Source: DATAFF01 sp044870245 (GTDB lineage: Bacteria; Pseudomonadota; Alphaproteobacteria; Rhizobiales; Aestuariivirgaceae). From it: DNA of 24,152 nt. Below, piece by piece: positions 16,221-22,883 of this stretch (the first letter of the stretch is position 1; each line of letters begins with the position of its first letter). The stretch spans positions 1 through 24,152 of the forward strand of contig JBIOYR010000086.1 in the NCBI GenBank assembly GCA_044870245.1, given 5' to 3'. A model generated the notes under the pieces. That model saw only the letters and a program-made list of their open reading frames with translations, did no database searches and was not told the origin of the DNA. A program made the position numbers and the translations under genes.

Positions 16221-17604
16221 GCCCGATCATCTTCTTGGGATCGACCAGCGAATCGAACTCCGCCTCGCTGACATGTCCCGACCCCACCGCCTCCTCGCGC
16301 AGCGTCGTTCCCTTGGCATGCGCCCTCTTGGCGATCTTCGCCGCCGCATCATAGCCGATCTTCGGCGCCAGCGCCGTGACCAGCATCAGGGAGCGTTCGA
16401 GCCCGGCCTTGATATTGTCCTCGCGCGGCTCGATCCCGACCACGCAATTGTCGGTGAAGGAGCGCGCCGCATCGGCGATCAGCCGCACCGACTGCAGGAA
16501 CGCCTGCGCCATGACCGGATTGTAGACATTGAGCTCGAAATGGCCCTGGCTGCCGGCGAAGGTGATCGTCGACTGATTGCCGAACACCTGGCAGCACACC
16601 ATGGTCATCGCCTCGCATTGCGTCGGATTGACCTTGCCCGGCATGATCGATGAGCCCGGCTCGTTCTCCGGCAGCGCCAGCTCGCCGAAGCCCGACCGCG
16701 GTCCCGATCCGAGCAGCCGGATGTCGTTGGCGATCTTGAACAGCGACGCTGCCACCGTGTTGATCGCCCCGTGGGTCATGATCATCGCGTCATGTGCCGC
16801 CAGCGCCTCGAACTTGTTGGGCGCCGAGGTGAAGGGCAGGCCGGTGAAGGCGGCGATGCGCTTGGCCACCTCCTCGGCGAAGCCTTTGGGGGCATTGAGG
16901 CCGGTGCCGACGGCGGTGCCGCCCTGCGCCAGCTCCATCAGCATGGGCAGCGTCTGCTCGATCCGCGCGATGCCGTTCTCGATCTGTTGCGCGTAGCCGG
17001 AGAATTCCTGGCCGAGCGTCATCGGGGTCGCATCCTGGGTGTGGGTGCGGCCGATCTTGATGATATGCGTCCACGCCTTCGCCTTGGCCGCCAGCGCCCG
17101 CTGCAGATGCCTGAGCGCCGGCAGGAGTTCGCCGACCACCTGCTGCGCCGCAGCGATATGCATCGCCGAGGGATAGGTGTCGTTCGACGACTGGCTCATA
17201 TTGACGTGATCATTGGGGTGGATCGGCTCCTTGCTGCCGAGCGCGCCCCCGAGCGTCTCGATCGCCCGGTTCGCGATCACCTCATTGGCGTTCATGTTGG
17301 TCTGGGTGCCGGACCCGGTCTGCCACACCGCTAGCGGAAAATGCTGGTCGAGCTTGCCTTCGGCAACCTCGCGCGCCGCGGTCCGGATCGGTTCGCCGAG
17401 CTCGGGCTTGAGCCGGCCGAGCGCCATGTTGGCTTCCGCCGCCGCAAGCTTGATGATGCCGAGCGCGTGGATGATGGGCAGCGGCTGCTTCTCCCAGCCG
17501 ATCTTGAAATTGCCGAGCGAGCGCTGCGTCTGGGCGCCCCAATAGCGGTCCCCCGGCACCTCGATGGGGCCGAAGCTGTCAGTCTCGATGCGCGTCTTGG
17601 TCAT
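16213..17604 (-). CDS. fumC: Fumarate hydratase class II
   Basis: FumC is the iron-independent, homotetrameric TCA-cycle enzyme that interconverts fumarate and L-malate in the cytosol. The 463-residue length is standard. Signature regions are present: GSGTQTNMNANEV (97-109), NMSQSSNDTYPSA (135-147), GRTHTQDATPMTLGQE (185-200) with catalytic H188, and the superfamily signature GSSIMPGKVNPTQ (317-329) with catalytic S318. The start at 17604 overlaps the stop of the upstream PHP gene by 4 nt (ATGA); an in-frame extension upstream is PHP-gene shadow. GGAAAG lies 8-13 nt upstream. The terminal Gln and stop codon (CAATAA) fall inside a heptamer repeat. Confidence 0.97.
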   Translation of the reverse strand: MTKTRIETDSFGPIEVPGDRYWGAQTQRSLGNFKIGWEKQPLPIIHALGIIKLAAAEANMALGRLKPELGEPIRTAAREVAEGKLDQHFPLAVWQTGSGTQTNMNANEVIANRAIETLGGALGSKEPIHPNDHVNMSQSSNDTYPSAMHIAAAQQVVGELLPALRHLQRALAAKAKAWTHIIKIGRTHTQDATPMTLGQEFSGYAQQIENGIARIEQTLPMLMELAQGGTAVGTGLNAPKGFAEEVAKRIAAFTGLPFTSAPNKFEALAAHDAMIMTHGAINTVAASLFKIANDIRLLGSGPRSGFGELALPENEPGSSIMPGKVNPTQCEAMTMVCCQVFGNQSTITFAGSQGHFELNVYNPVMAQAFLQSVRLIADAARSFTDNCVVGIEPREDNIKAGLERSLMLVTALAPKIGYDAAAKIAKRAHAKGTTLREEAVGSGHVSEAEFDSLVDPKKMIGPQ

Positions 17605-18533
17605 TTGAGGTCTTTCCACCAGAATGCGCTGGTCCAGGCGCGCTTGCCCGCGCCGTCGATCAGCACCACGCGGAACCATGGGCTCTTGTTGCGCAGGAGC
17701 CAGCCTTCCTCGAGCCTGGTGACGTCGACCACCGTGTGCGTCAACGCCCGACCATGCCGCGTCACCGCCCGCGAATTGCCGCACACCACCGCCACCACAT
17801 CGACCGGCGATGACACCACGGTAAGCTCGCTCCCTTTGAGCGACAGCTCGCGGATCTCCGGACCCTGGCTCGCATAATAGCGTCCCTGCTTCAGTGCCTC
17901 GACCAGCGCCTCGGGCTCCAGGCTCTCCGCCTTGACATGCACCCAGCCGCCGAAGGAATCATTGACCTTGAAATGCGCATCGTCGGTGGCGAAGGCGGAG
18001 ACGCGCGCGCCTTCGTTGACCATCTGGTCATGGAGATACCAGCCTTCGCCGCGGTCGGTTTCGACGCCGCAGGCGTGATTGTAGATCTCGACGGCATGCG
18101 CGGATTTGAGTGCCCGCGCGTCCTCCATGGTGAGCTGCGACCACGACGGATGGGCGATCCCGACAAAGGCTCCGGCCTCTGCCGCACGCCTTGCAAGCGC
18201 CGGTCCGTTCTCGTCCGGGCCGCAGGGCGGAAAGTCGAGAGGCAGGCCGGCCGCAACGATATGCCAGAGCTCGCCCACCGCCGTTTCCGGCGCATGCAGC
18301 TCGGCCCCGATGATGGTGGTGAACCGGTTCGACCGCATGCCGCGCGTGTCGGCGATCGGCCAGTCATAGCGGTCGAGGAAATGATCCGACAGCATCATGA
18401 AGTCATAACCGGCATCCTTATAGGCCTCGACCACCCGGTCGGGCGGCAGCGCCCCGTCGGACAGGTTCGAATGGGTGTGGAGATTGCCGCGCCAGAATCG
18501 CCCGCCGAGCGAGAAGGGTGCGAGGTCGGTCAT
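17601..18533 (-). CDS. PHP-domain metallohydrolase, CehA/McbA-like
   Basis: This 310-residue protein is of the polymerase and histidinol phosphatase (PHP) fold, a metal-dependent phosphoesterase or related hydrolase. The metal-binding residues are visible: H19 and H21 with D26 in GNLHTHSNLSDG, D50-H51 in MLSDHF, E78 and H80 in IGAELH, H128 in GIAHPSW, H153 in IYNHACGVE, and D184-D185-H187 in ATDDAHF. The C-terminal third (from about 215) is beta-rich, as in CehA/McbA-type proteins. The substrate is unknown; predicted roles range from nucleotidase to phosphatase. I choose MTDLAPFSLGGRFWRGNLHTH at 18533; an in-frame GTG at 18581 would add 16 residues. It is the first gene of the operon with fumC and overlaps it by 4 nt. 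Confidence 0.87.
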   Translation of the reverse strand: MTDLAPFSLGGRFWRGNLHTHSNLSDGALPPDRVVEAYKDAGYDFMMLSDHFLDRYDWPIADTRGMRSNRFTTIIGAELHAPETAVGELWHIVAAGLPLDFPPCGPDENGPALARRAAEAGAFVGIAHPSWSQLTMEDARALKSAHAVEIYNHACGVETDRGEGWYLHDQMVNEGARVSAFATDDAHFKVNDSFGGWVHVKAESLEPEALVEALKQGRYYASQGPEIRELSLKGSELTVVSSPVDVVAVVCGNSRAVTRHGRALTHTVVDVTRLEEGWLLRNKSPWFRVVLIDGAGKRAWTSAFWWKDLK

Positions 18534-18805
18534 GATGCTCTTGGATCCTGTGTCGATCGTGACGGTGGAAACCACTGTCACGTGTCACTGCCGACTGCAA
18601 GCGGGTCTTCAAAGCGAGCGAGAGACACTCTTCATTTTAGTTGCATGAGGTTGCGCTAATCCTCAGATAACCAACAGAAATTTGACTAGCCCAAAATGCG
18701 CTTGCGGCGTTCTATCTTGGAATCAGCGCACCGGTCGCTCTGGATCGGCTCTCTCGTGGGCTACAGATCGAAACGAATCCTCTTTCGCCGTCGTCTTGAA
18801 GACTT
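18534..18805. other. Intergenic region between tctA and the PHP-fumC operon
   Basis: About 270 nt without a credible gene. It must hold the promoter of the PHP-fumC-DUF4169-RHH_4 operon on the minus strand, but I find no convincing -35/-10 pair (TAAAAT near 18640 is the best -10-like hexamer). A degenerate heptamer-like stretch (minus strand GCAGTCGGCAGT, near 18587-18598) resembles the 3'-end repeat. A GTCTTGAAGAC palindrome lies at 18793-18803, close after the tctA stop. Confidence 0.4.
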
Positions 18806-18827
18806 CCTATTGCCTATTGCTACTGCC
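18806..18827 (-). repeat. GGCARTA heptamer array forming the tctA C-terminus and stop
   Basis: On the minus strand GGCAGTA, GCAATA (one G short) and GGCAATA are followed by GG. These bases encode the last tctA residues GSSNRQ and provide its stop codon TAG (18807-18809). The repeat is therefore inside the coding sequence, not just beside it. Confidence 0.85.
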
Positions 18828-20324
18828 TGCCGCCACTTCTCTGCGCGACCTTGTCCAGCTTATGACACTCGGGACCACCAGCGCGGCCAGCGCCAGCGCC
18901 AGGATCGCCGCCGAAATCGGCTGGGTCACGAACACCGAGAGATCGCCCTGGCTGATCGACAGCGCGCGGCGGAAATGCGCCTCCGCCATTGGGCCGAGGA
19001 TCAGCCCGATCACGCAGGGCGCAACCGGCAGCTCCGAGCGCCGCATGATGAAGCCGAGCGCCCCGAAGATCGCCAGCAGAACGAGGTCGAAGGTCGAGCC
19101 GTTGAGGCTGTAGACGCCGAGCGTCGAGAACACCAGGATCGCCCCATAGAGCAGGTGCTGCGGTATCGACAGGAGCCGCACCCACAACCCGACCAGCGGC
19201 AGGTTCAGCACAAGCAGCATGACGTTGCCGATATAGAGCGAGGCGATCAGCCCCCAGACGAGCGTGCTCTCCTGCTGGAACAGCAGGGGCCCGGGTTGGA
19301 GCCCATATTGTTGGAAGGCGGCGAGCAGGATGGCGGCGGTCGCCGAGGTCGGCAGCCCGAGCGTCAGCAGAGGCACCAGCACCCCGGCAACCGCGGCGTT
19401 GTTGGCGGCCTCCGGCCCCGCCACGCCCTCGATGGCGCCATGGCCGAACTCTTCCGGATTGCGGGCAAGCCGCTTCTCGGTGACATAGGAGAGGAAGGTC
19501 GGGATCTCCGTGCCGCCCGCCGGCAGCGCCCCGAACGGGAAACCGATCGCCGTGCCGCGCAACCAAGGCAGCCATGAGCGCGACCATTCCTCCTTCGTCA
19601 TCATCAGCGATCCCTTGACTGCCTCGATCCGCGCCTCGCGCAAATCCGGCCGCGACGCGATGTAGAGCGCCTCGCCGACCGCGAACAGGCCGACCGCCAC
19701 GATCACCACATCGATGCCGTTCAACAGATTGGGGAAGCCGAGGGTGAACCGCGCCTGGCCGGTCAGGCTGTCGATCCCGACAAGCCCGATGGCGAGGCCG
19801 AGGAACAGGCTCGCCATGCCTTTCGCTCGCGATTCGCCGAGAAAGGCCGAGATGGTGACGAAGGCGAGCATGATCAGCGAGAAATATTCCGCCGGCCCGA
19901 AGCGGATGGCGAGCTTCACGATCAGCGGCGCCAGGAAGGTGAGAAGGAGCGTGCCGATCGTGCCGGCGACGAACGAGCCGATCGCCGCCGTCGCGAGGGC
20001 GGCGGCGCCGCGGCCCTGGCGCGCCATCAGATTCCCCTCGACCGCGGTGACGATCGAGCCGGACTCGCCGGGCGTGTTGAGCAGGATCGATGTCGTCGAG
20101 GAGCCGTACATCGCCCCGTAATAGAGGCCGGCGAACATGATGAAGGCGGCGTCGGGGCTGAGCGTGCTGGTGACCGGCAGGAGCAGGGCGATGGTCAGCG
20201 CCGGCCCGATGCCAGGCAGGATGCCGACCAGCGTGCCAAGCGTCACCCCGACAAAGGCCCAACCGAGATTGGCGAGCGTCAGCGCCGTCGAAAATCCGGC
20301 GAGCAGATGCTGGAGCGTCGTCAT
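18807..20324 (-). CDS. tctA: Tripartite tricarboxylate transporter, large membrane subunit TctA
   Basis: TctA is the large permease (about 10-12 membrane segments) of the TTT family, which imports citrate or related carboxylates with a periplasmic binding protein. The 505-residue protein carries the family blocks GTLVGILPGIGPALTIALLLP, then YGAMYGSSTTSILLNTPGESGSIVTAVEGN, and the central PFGALPAGGTEIPTFLSY and GPEAANNAAVAG. I choose ATG 20324, which overlaps the tctB stop (ATGA) and has GGGGA 8-12 nt upstream; an ATG 6 nt earlier (20330) is also possible. The C-terminus AAGSSNRQ is repeat-derived and probably not part of the ancestral protein. It is the last gene of tctCBA. Substrate is inferred from family only. 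Confidence 0.94.
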   Translation of the reverse strand: MTTLQHLLAGFSTALTLANLGWAFVGVTLGTLVGILPGIGPALTIALLLPVTSTLSPDAAFIMFAGLYYGAMYGSSTTSILLNTPGESGSIVTAVEGNLMARQGRGAAALATAAIGSFVAGTIGTLLLTFLAPLIVKLAIRFGPAEYFSLIMLAFVTISAFLGESRAKGMASLFLGLAIGLVGIDSLTGQARFTLGFPNLLNGIDVVIVAVGLFAVGEALYIASRPDLREARIEAVKGSLMMTKEEWSRSWLPWLRGTAIGFPFGALPAGGTEIPTFLSYVTEKRLARNPEEFGHGAIEGVAGPEAANNAAVAGVLVPLLTLGLPTSATAAILLAAFQQYGLQPGPLLFQQESTLVWGLIASLYIGNVMLLVLNLPLVGLWVRLLSIPQHLLYGAILVFSTLGVYSLNGSTFDLVLLAIFGALGFIMRRSELPVAPCVIGLILGPMAEAHFRRALSISQGDLSVFVTQPISAAILALALAALVVPSVISWTRSRREVAAGSSNRQ

Positions 20325-20788
20325 CGCCATGTCCCCGCGAAGAGCCCGGGCAGTATGAGATTGAGTCCGTAGCGGAACAGCAGATATGCGGCGAGCGACA
20401 GCGCCGCACCGACCAGCGCGTCCCACAGCGCCGACCGGCTGCCGAAGCCGCGGGCGACGCAGAAGAACAGCACGGTCGAGGCGATGATGAAGCCGGCCGG
20501 CTTGAACAGCAGCCAGTCGGCGAGAAGTCCGAGGAAGATCCACGCCACCGGCCGCCACTCGGTATCGAGCCCCTGGCCCGGTCTCGGCGGACTGTGCAGG
20601 CCCGCCCAGGCCATCAGGCTGCCGGTGACGATGAGCCCGGCCGACACCAGCCACGGCACGAAGGTCGGGCCGACCTTGGCATAGACCGGCTGGACCTCGA
20701 TCCTAAGCGTGGCGACGGCAAAGGCAACGCCGAGAAGGGCGATGCCGATGCCGACGATCGCGTCGGCCGTAAGACGGGTGGTGCGCAC
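20321..20788 (-). CDS. tctB: Tripartite tricarboxylate transporter, small membrane subunit TctB
   Basis: This 155-residue protein has four predicted hydrophobic segments: IVGIGIALLGVAFAVATL, FVPWLVSAGLIVTGSLMAW, WIFLGLLADWLLFKPAGFIIASTVLFF, and WDALVGAALSLAAYLLFRYGLNLILPG. This is the TctB layout, including the conserved region before the end (FRYGLNLILPGLF). The start is a GTG at 20788 that directly abuts the tctC stop TAG with no spacer, and the stop overlaps tctA by 4 nt, so the three genes are tightly coupled. TctB sequences are weakly conserved, and position between tctC and tctA supports the call strongly. Confidence 0.92.
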   Translation of the reverse strand: MRTTRLTADAIVGIGIALLGVAFAVATLRIEVQPVYAKVGPTFVPWLVSAGLIVTGSLMAWAGLHSPPRPGQGLDTEWRPVAWIFLGLLADWLLFKPAGFIIASTVLFFCVARGFGSRSALWDALVGAALSLAAYLLFRYGLNLILPGLFAGTWR

Positions 20789-21772
20789 CTACTGCACGAG
20801 GCCGATCGACTTCAGCGTTTCGGCAACCCGTGCATTTTCCTCCTTGAGGAAGGCGGCAAAGGCGTCACCCGACAGGTAAAGATCGATCCAGCCCTTGTCG
20901 CTCAGAGTCTTTTTCCATTCATTGCTCTTCGCCATCTTGTCGACCAGGTCGATCAGTCCCTGCTTCTTGCCATCGTCGAGCTCGGGCGGCCCGAACACGC
21001 CGCGCCAATTGCTGAGCGAGACGTCGATCCCCTGTTCCTTGATCGTCGGAATGTCGACGCCCGATACCCGCTCTGGCGCCGAGATGGCGAGCGCCCTGAG
21101 CTCGCCGGACTGGATCTGGCCAAGCCATTCGCCAAGGCCCGACACGCCCACCGTGACATGGCCGCCAAGTATCGCCGCCAGCGCCTCGCCGCCTCCGGAG
21201 AACGGCACATAATTGACCTTGGAGCCGTCGACCCCGGCAGCCTTGGCGATCATCGCCGCCAGAATGTGGTCGGTGCCGCCGGCCGAGCCGCCGCCCCACG
21301 ACACCGATCCCGGATCCGCCTTGAGCTTGGCGGTGATGTCGGCGAGCGACTTGATCTCGGAGCTGGCAGGAACGACCAGGACCTCATATTCGCCGGTCAG
21401 GCGGGCGACCGGAGCGGTCTGGTCGAGGCTGACCGGCGACTTGTTGGTGAGAATGCTGCCGACCATGACGAGCCCCGATACCATCAGCACATCGCCGCGC
21501 CCGGAATATTTGTCGGCGAGCTGCGCCAGTCCCACCGTGCCTCCCGCGCCGGCGATGTTCTCCACCGTCACCGGCGTGGCGAGATTGGTGCCCTGAAGCA
21601 CCGTTTCCATGGCGCGGGCGGTTTGATCCCAGCCGCCGCCCGGCTTGGCCGGCGCGACGATGGTCAGCGCCTCTTGAGCCTCGGCATGAGGCGAAAACAG
21701 GGTGGTGCCTGCAGCAATGGCGGCGACGAGGCCCGCAGCAACGAGCCGGCGGCTGTAACGGCGTCTGTCCAT
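20789..21772 (-). CDS. tctC: Tripartite tricarboxylate transporter, periplasmic binding protein TctC
   Basis: This is a 327-residue Bug/TctC family binding protein. A signal peptide is clear: MDRRRYSRR, a hydrophobic core of about 17 residues, and likely cleavage after SPHAEA near residue 31. The mature protein shows VAPAKPGGGWDQTARAMETVL, DVLMVSGLVM and WGGGSAGGTDHILAAMIAKAAGV, typical of TctC-type proteins; PFSGGGEALAAILGGHV is the family's second ligand-loop region. The start at 21772 follows AGAGGAAGG at ideal spacing, so an in-frame extension to 21862 is rejected. It is first in tctCBA and lies downstream of a terminator that separates it from sspB. No TctDE two-component regulator is visible in the window. 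The ligand is unknown; family members bind citrate, tricarballylate, aromatic acids and amino acids. Confidence 0.94.
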   Translation of the reverse strand: MDRRRYSRRLVAAGLVAAIAAGTTLFSPHAEAQEALTIVAPAKPGGGWDQTARAMETVLQGTNLATPVTVENIAGAGGTVGLAQLADKYSGRGDVLMVSGLVMVGSILTNKSPVSLDQTAPVARLTGEYEVLVVPASSEIKSLADITAKLKADPGSVSWGGGSAGGTDHILAAMIAKAAGVDGSKVNYVPFSGGGEALAAILGGHVTVGVSGLGEWLGQIQSGELRALAISAPERVSGVDIPTIKEQGIDVSLSNWRGVFGPPELDDGKKQGLIDLVDKMAKSNEWKKTLSDKGWIDLYLSGDAFAAFLKEENARVAETLKSIGLVQ

Positions 21773-21842
21773 GATCGATCCTTCCTCTCGCATGGCCGGA
21801 AGCATACACAATGGCTGGGCCTGGCAAAAAGAAGGCTTCGGT

Positions 21843-21919
21843 AAAAAATAGGCAGCAGGCATTAGGCAGTAGGCCGTGAGTGGAACTCTTCCCTACTGCC
21901 TACTGCCTATTGCCTATTT
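21843..21919 (-). terminator. Intrinsic terminator after sspB, built from two facing heptamer arrays
   Basis: Arms at 21846-21873 and 21892-21919 are 28 nt each, inverted, with three mismatches, around an 18-nt loop. Each arm is a run of GGCARTA-type heptamers. On the minus strand the stem is followed by a run of six T (21848-21843), partly pairing with the A run at the stem base. The sspB stop TAG (21914-21916) lies in the upstream arm. This is the canonical layout of a Rho-independent terminator acting after sspB and shielding tctCBA. Confidence 0.85.
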
Positions 21920-22414
21920 CTTCCGGAACTGATCGAGCGACACGATCTTCTCAGGCGACCGTTCCGCCTTGCCGTCATCGGCCTCAGGCGCCGAGTTGCT
22001 CGCGCTTGTCGTTGCCGGCGCCGGCGCCGCCTCGAGCAGGGCCTCGCGCTGGTCGGCCGGGATCTCCTCGAATTGCAGCCCGAACTGCACCGAAGGATCG
22101 AAGAACCCCTTCACCGCATCGAAGGAGATCGACAGCTTCTCCGGAACGTTGTCGAAGGAGAGATCGACCTCGAAATGCCGCTCATGCACCGCGAGGTTCC
22201 AGAACTGGTGCTGCAGCACGATGGTCATCTCGTTGGGGTATTTGCGCCTGAGCCGGTCCGACAGCTTCACCCCTTCATGCCGGTTGTTGATGGCGATGAA
22301 GAAATGGTGGTCCCCCGGAAGCCCGGTCCGTGCAGCCCTGAGGAGCGCCAGCCGGACGACCCGCCTCAAAGCCTCCTGGACGAGGAGGTCGTATCGCATC
22401 AGATCTTCGGCCAT
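21914..22414 (-). CDS. sspB: SspB family ClpXP adaptor (alpha type)
   Basis: SspB binds the tmRNA-encoded degradation tag and delivers tagged proteins to ClpXP. The 166-residue protein has the alphaproteobacterial pattern: MAEDLMRYDLLVQEALRRVVRLAL, TGLPGDHHFFIAINNRHEGVKLSDRLRRKYPNEMTIVLQHQFWNL and the substrate-binding core DPSVQFGLQFE. A variable Ala/Pro/Ser linker (about 128-150) leads to a short conserved C-terminal tail EKIVSLDQFRKK, the part known in the family to dock on ClpX. The start at 22414 has a weak GGCGGG upstream. The gene lies about 40-55 nt downstream of the tmRNA gene on the same strand. The stop codon is the first TAG of a heptamer repeat. Confidence 0.95.
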   Translation of the reverse strand: MAEDLMRYDLLVQEALRRVVRLALLRAARTGLPGDHHFFIAINNRHEGVKLSDRLRRKYPNEMTIVLQHQFWNLAVHERHFEVDLSFDNVPEKLSISFDAVKGFFDPSVQFGLQFEEIPADQREALLEAAPAPATTSASNSAPEADDGKAERSPEKIVSLDQFRKK

Positions 22415-22454
22415 GGTGCCCGCCGCAGAATCAGTCCCCGAATTTTGATCATAC

Positions 22455-22790
22455 CCCGAAAATCAAGTGCAGGCTTCTGTTGCCAGGTGCCTGCGAACCC
22501 CGCCTGAAGCGGCTAAGCCTCAGGGCTTGAATTTGGGGTGATTAGGCTGCAAGCGCAGCTGCACCAACCCGAGCATTGTTGTCGTTGACAACTATTGTTC
22601 GGCCCGATAACGGCGGAACCATGCCGGGCAAAAGCCCACCCTTTACGCCCTCGTCGATCCTGTTTCACCCCCATCAGATGCCGCTTTTGCGCGAGCGAAA
22701 TGTGGTGGAGGTGCCGGGTACTGCCCCCGGGTCCGATGGGTTTATTGCGATGGCAGTTTATCGCCATAGCCACCTTGCGGGTGGCAGCTA
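22455..22790 (-). ncRNA. ssrA: Permuted two-piece tmRNA (alpha-tmRNA)
   Basis: tmRNA rescues stalled ribosomes and appends a degradation tag. This gene has the circularly permuted alphaproteobacterial order. The acceptor piece (about 22790-22703) comes first: a GCCACC/GGTGGC hairpin, overlapping ATGGC/GCCAT and GCGAT/ATCGC pairings that look like a pseudoknot, a T-arm (CGGGGGCAGTACCCG) and an encoded CACCTCCACCA end. A 30-nt intervening segment follows (22702-22673). The coding piece then begins GGGGGTG (22672-22666), which pairs over 7 bp with CACCTCC, and carries the conserved GGATCGACGAGG. The tag reading frame (22589-22542) encodes VNDNNARVGAAALAA and stop TAA. Downstream helices include GCAGGC/GCCTGC (22494-22489 with 22474-22469). 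The 5' and 3' ends are approximate to about 10 nt. Confidence 0.95.
22542..22589 (-). other. ssrA: tmRNA tag reading frame
   Basis: After the conserved TAGTT the frame reads GTC AAC GAC AAC AAT GCT CGG, then GTT GGT GCA GCT GCG CTT GCA GCC TAA. With the charged alanine the tag would be A-VNDNNARVGAAALAA. The NDN block and the C-terminal ALAA are the expected SspB- and ClpX-recognised parts. The resume codon is GTC (Val) where GCN (Ala) is usual. Confidence 0.85.
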
Positions 22791-22792
22791 CC

Positions 22793-22821
22793 TATATAAT
22801 CGGTCCGCGTGTGAATTTGAA
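22793..22821 (-). promoter_or_regulatory. ssrA promoter
   Basis: On the minus strand TTCAAA (22821-22816) and TATATA (22798-22793) are separated by 17 nt, a good match to a sigma-70-type promoter. The start would fall near 22787-22790, at the 5' end of the acceptor piece. Confidence 0.65.
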
Positions 22822-22871
22822 GAGGCGGGGATAACGCTCCCCACCGCCGCGACGGCCATCCCACAACTTCC

Positions 22872-22877
22872 TATATT
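22872..22877 (+). promoter_or_regulatory. Candidate -10 element of thyA
   Basis: TATATT is followed by GGGACC and the thyA ATG at 22884, so the transcript would start at or next to the start codon. There is no clear Shine-Dalgarno sequence. The -35 region is poor (GCGACG at 17-nt spacing). Confidence 0.4.
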
Positions 22878-22883
22878 GGGACC

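Noticed and set aside
18793..18803. GTCTTGAAGAC palindrome as a tctA terminator
   Set aside because: With a 1-nt centre it cannot form an RNA hairpin, and there is no T-tract after it.
21773..21862. N-terminal extension of tctC to 21862
   Set aside because: The extended start lies inside the sspB terminator hairpin; the start at 21772 has an excellent AGAGGAAGG site and gives a proper signal peptide.
15720..21919. GGCARTA arrays as a CRISPR
   Set aside because: Units are 7 nt, directly tandem with no spacers, and no cas genes are present.
18807..22414. tctCBA plus sspB as a single operon
   Set aside because: A strong hairpin with a T-tract separates sspB from tctC, and tctC has its own good ribosome-binding site, so separate transcription is more likely.
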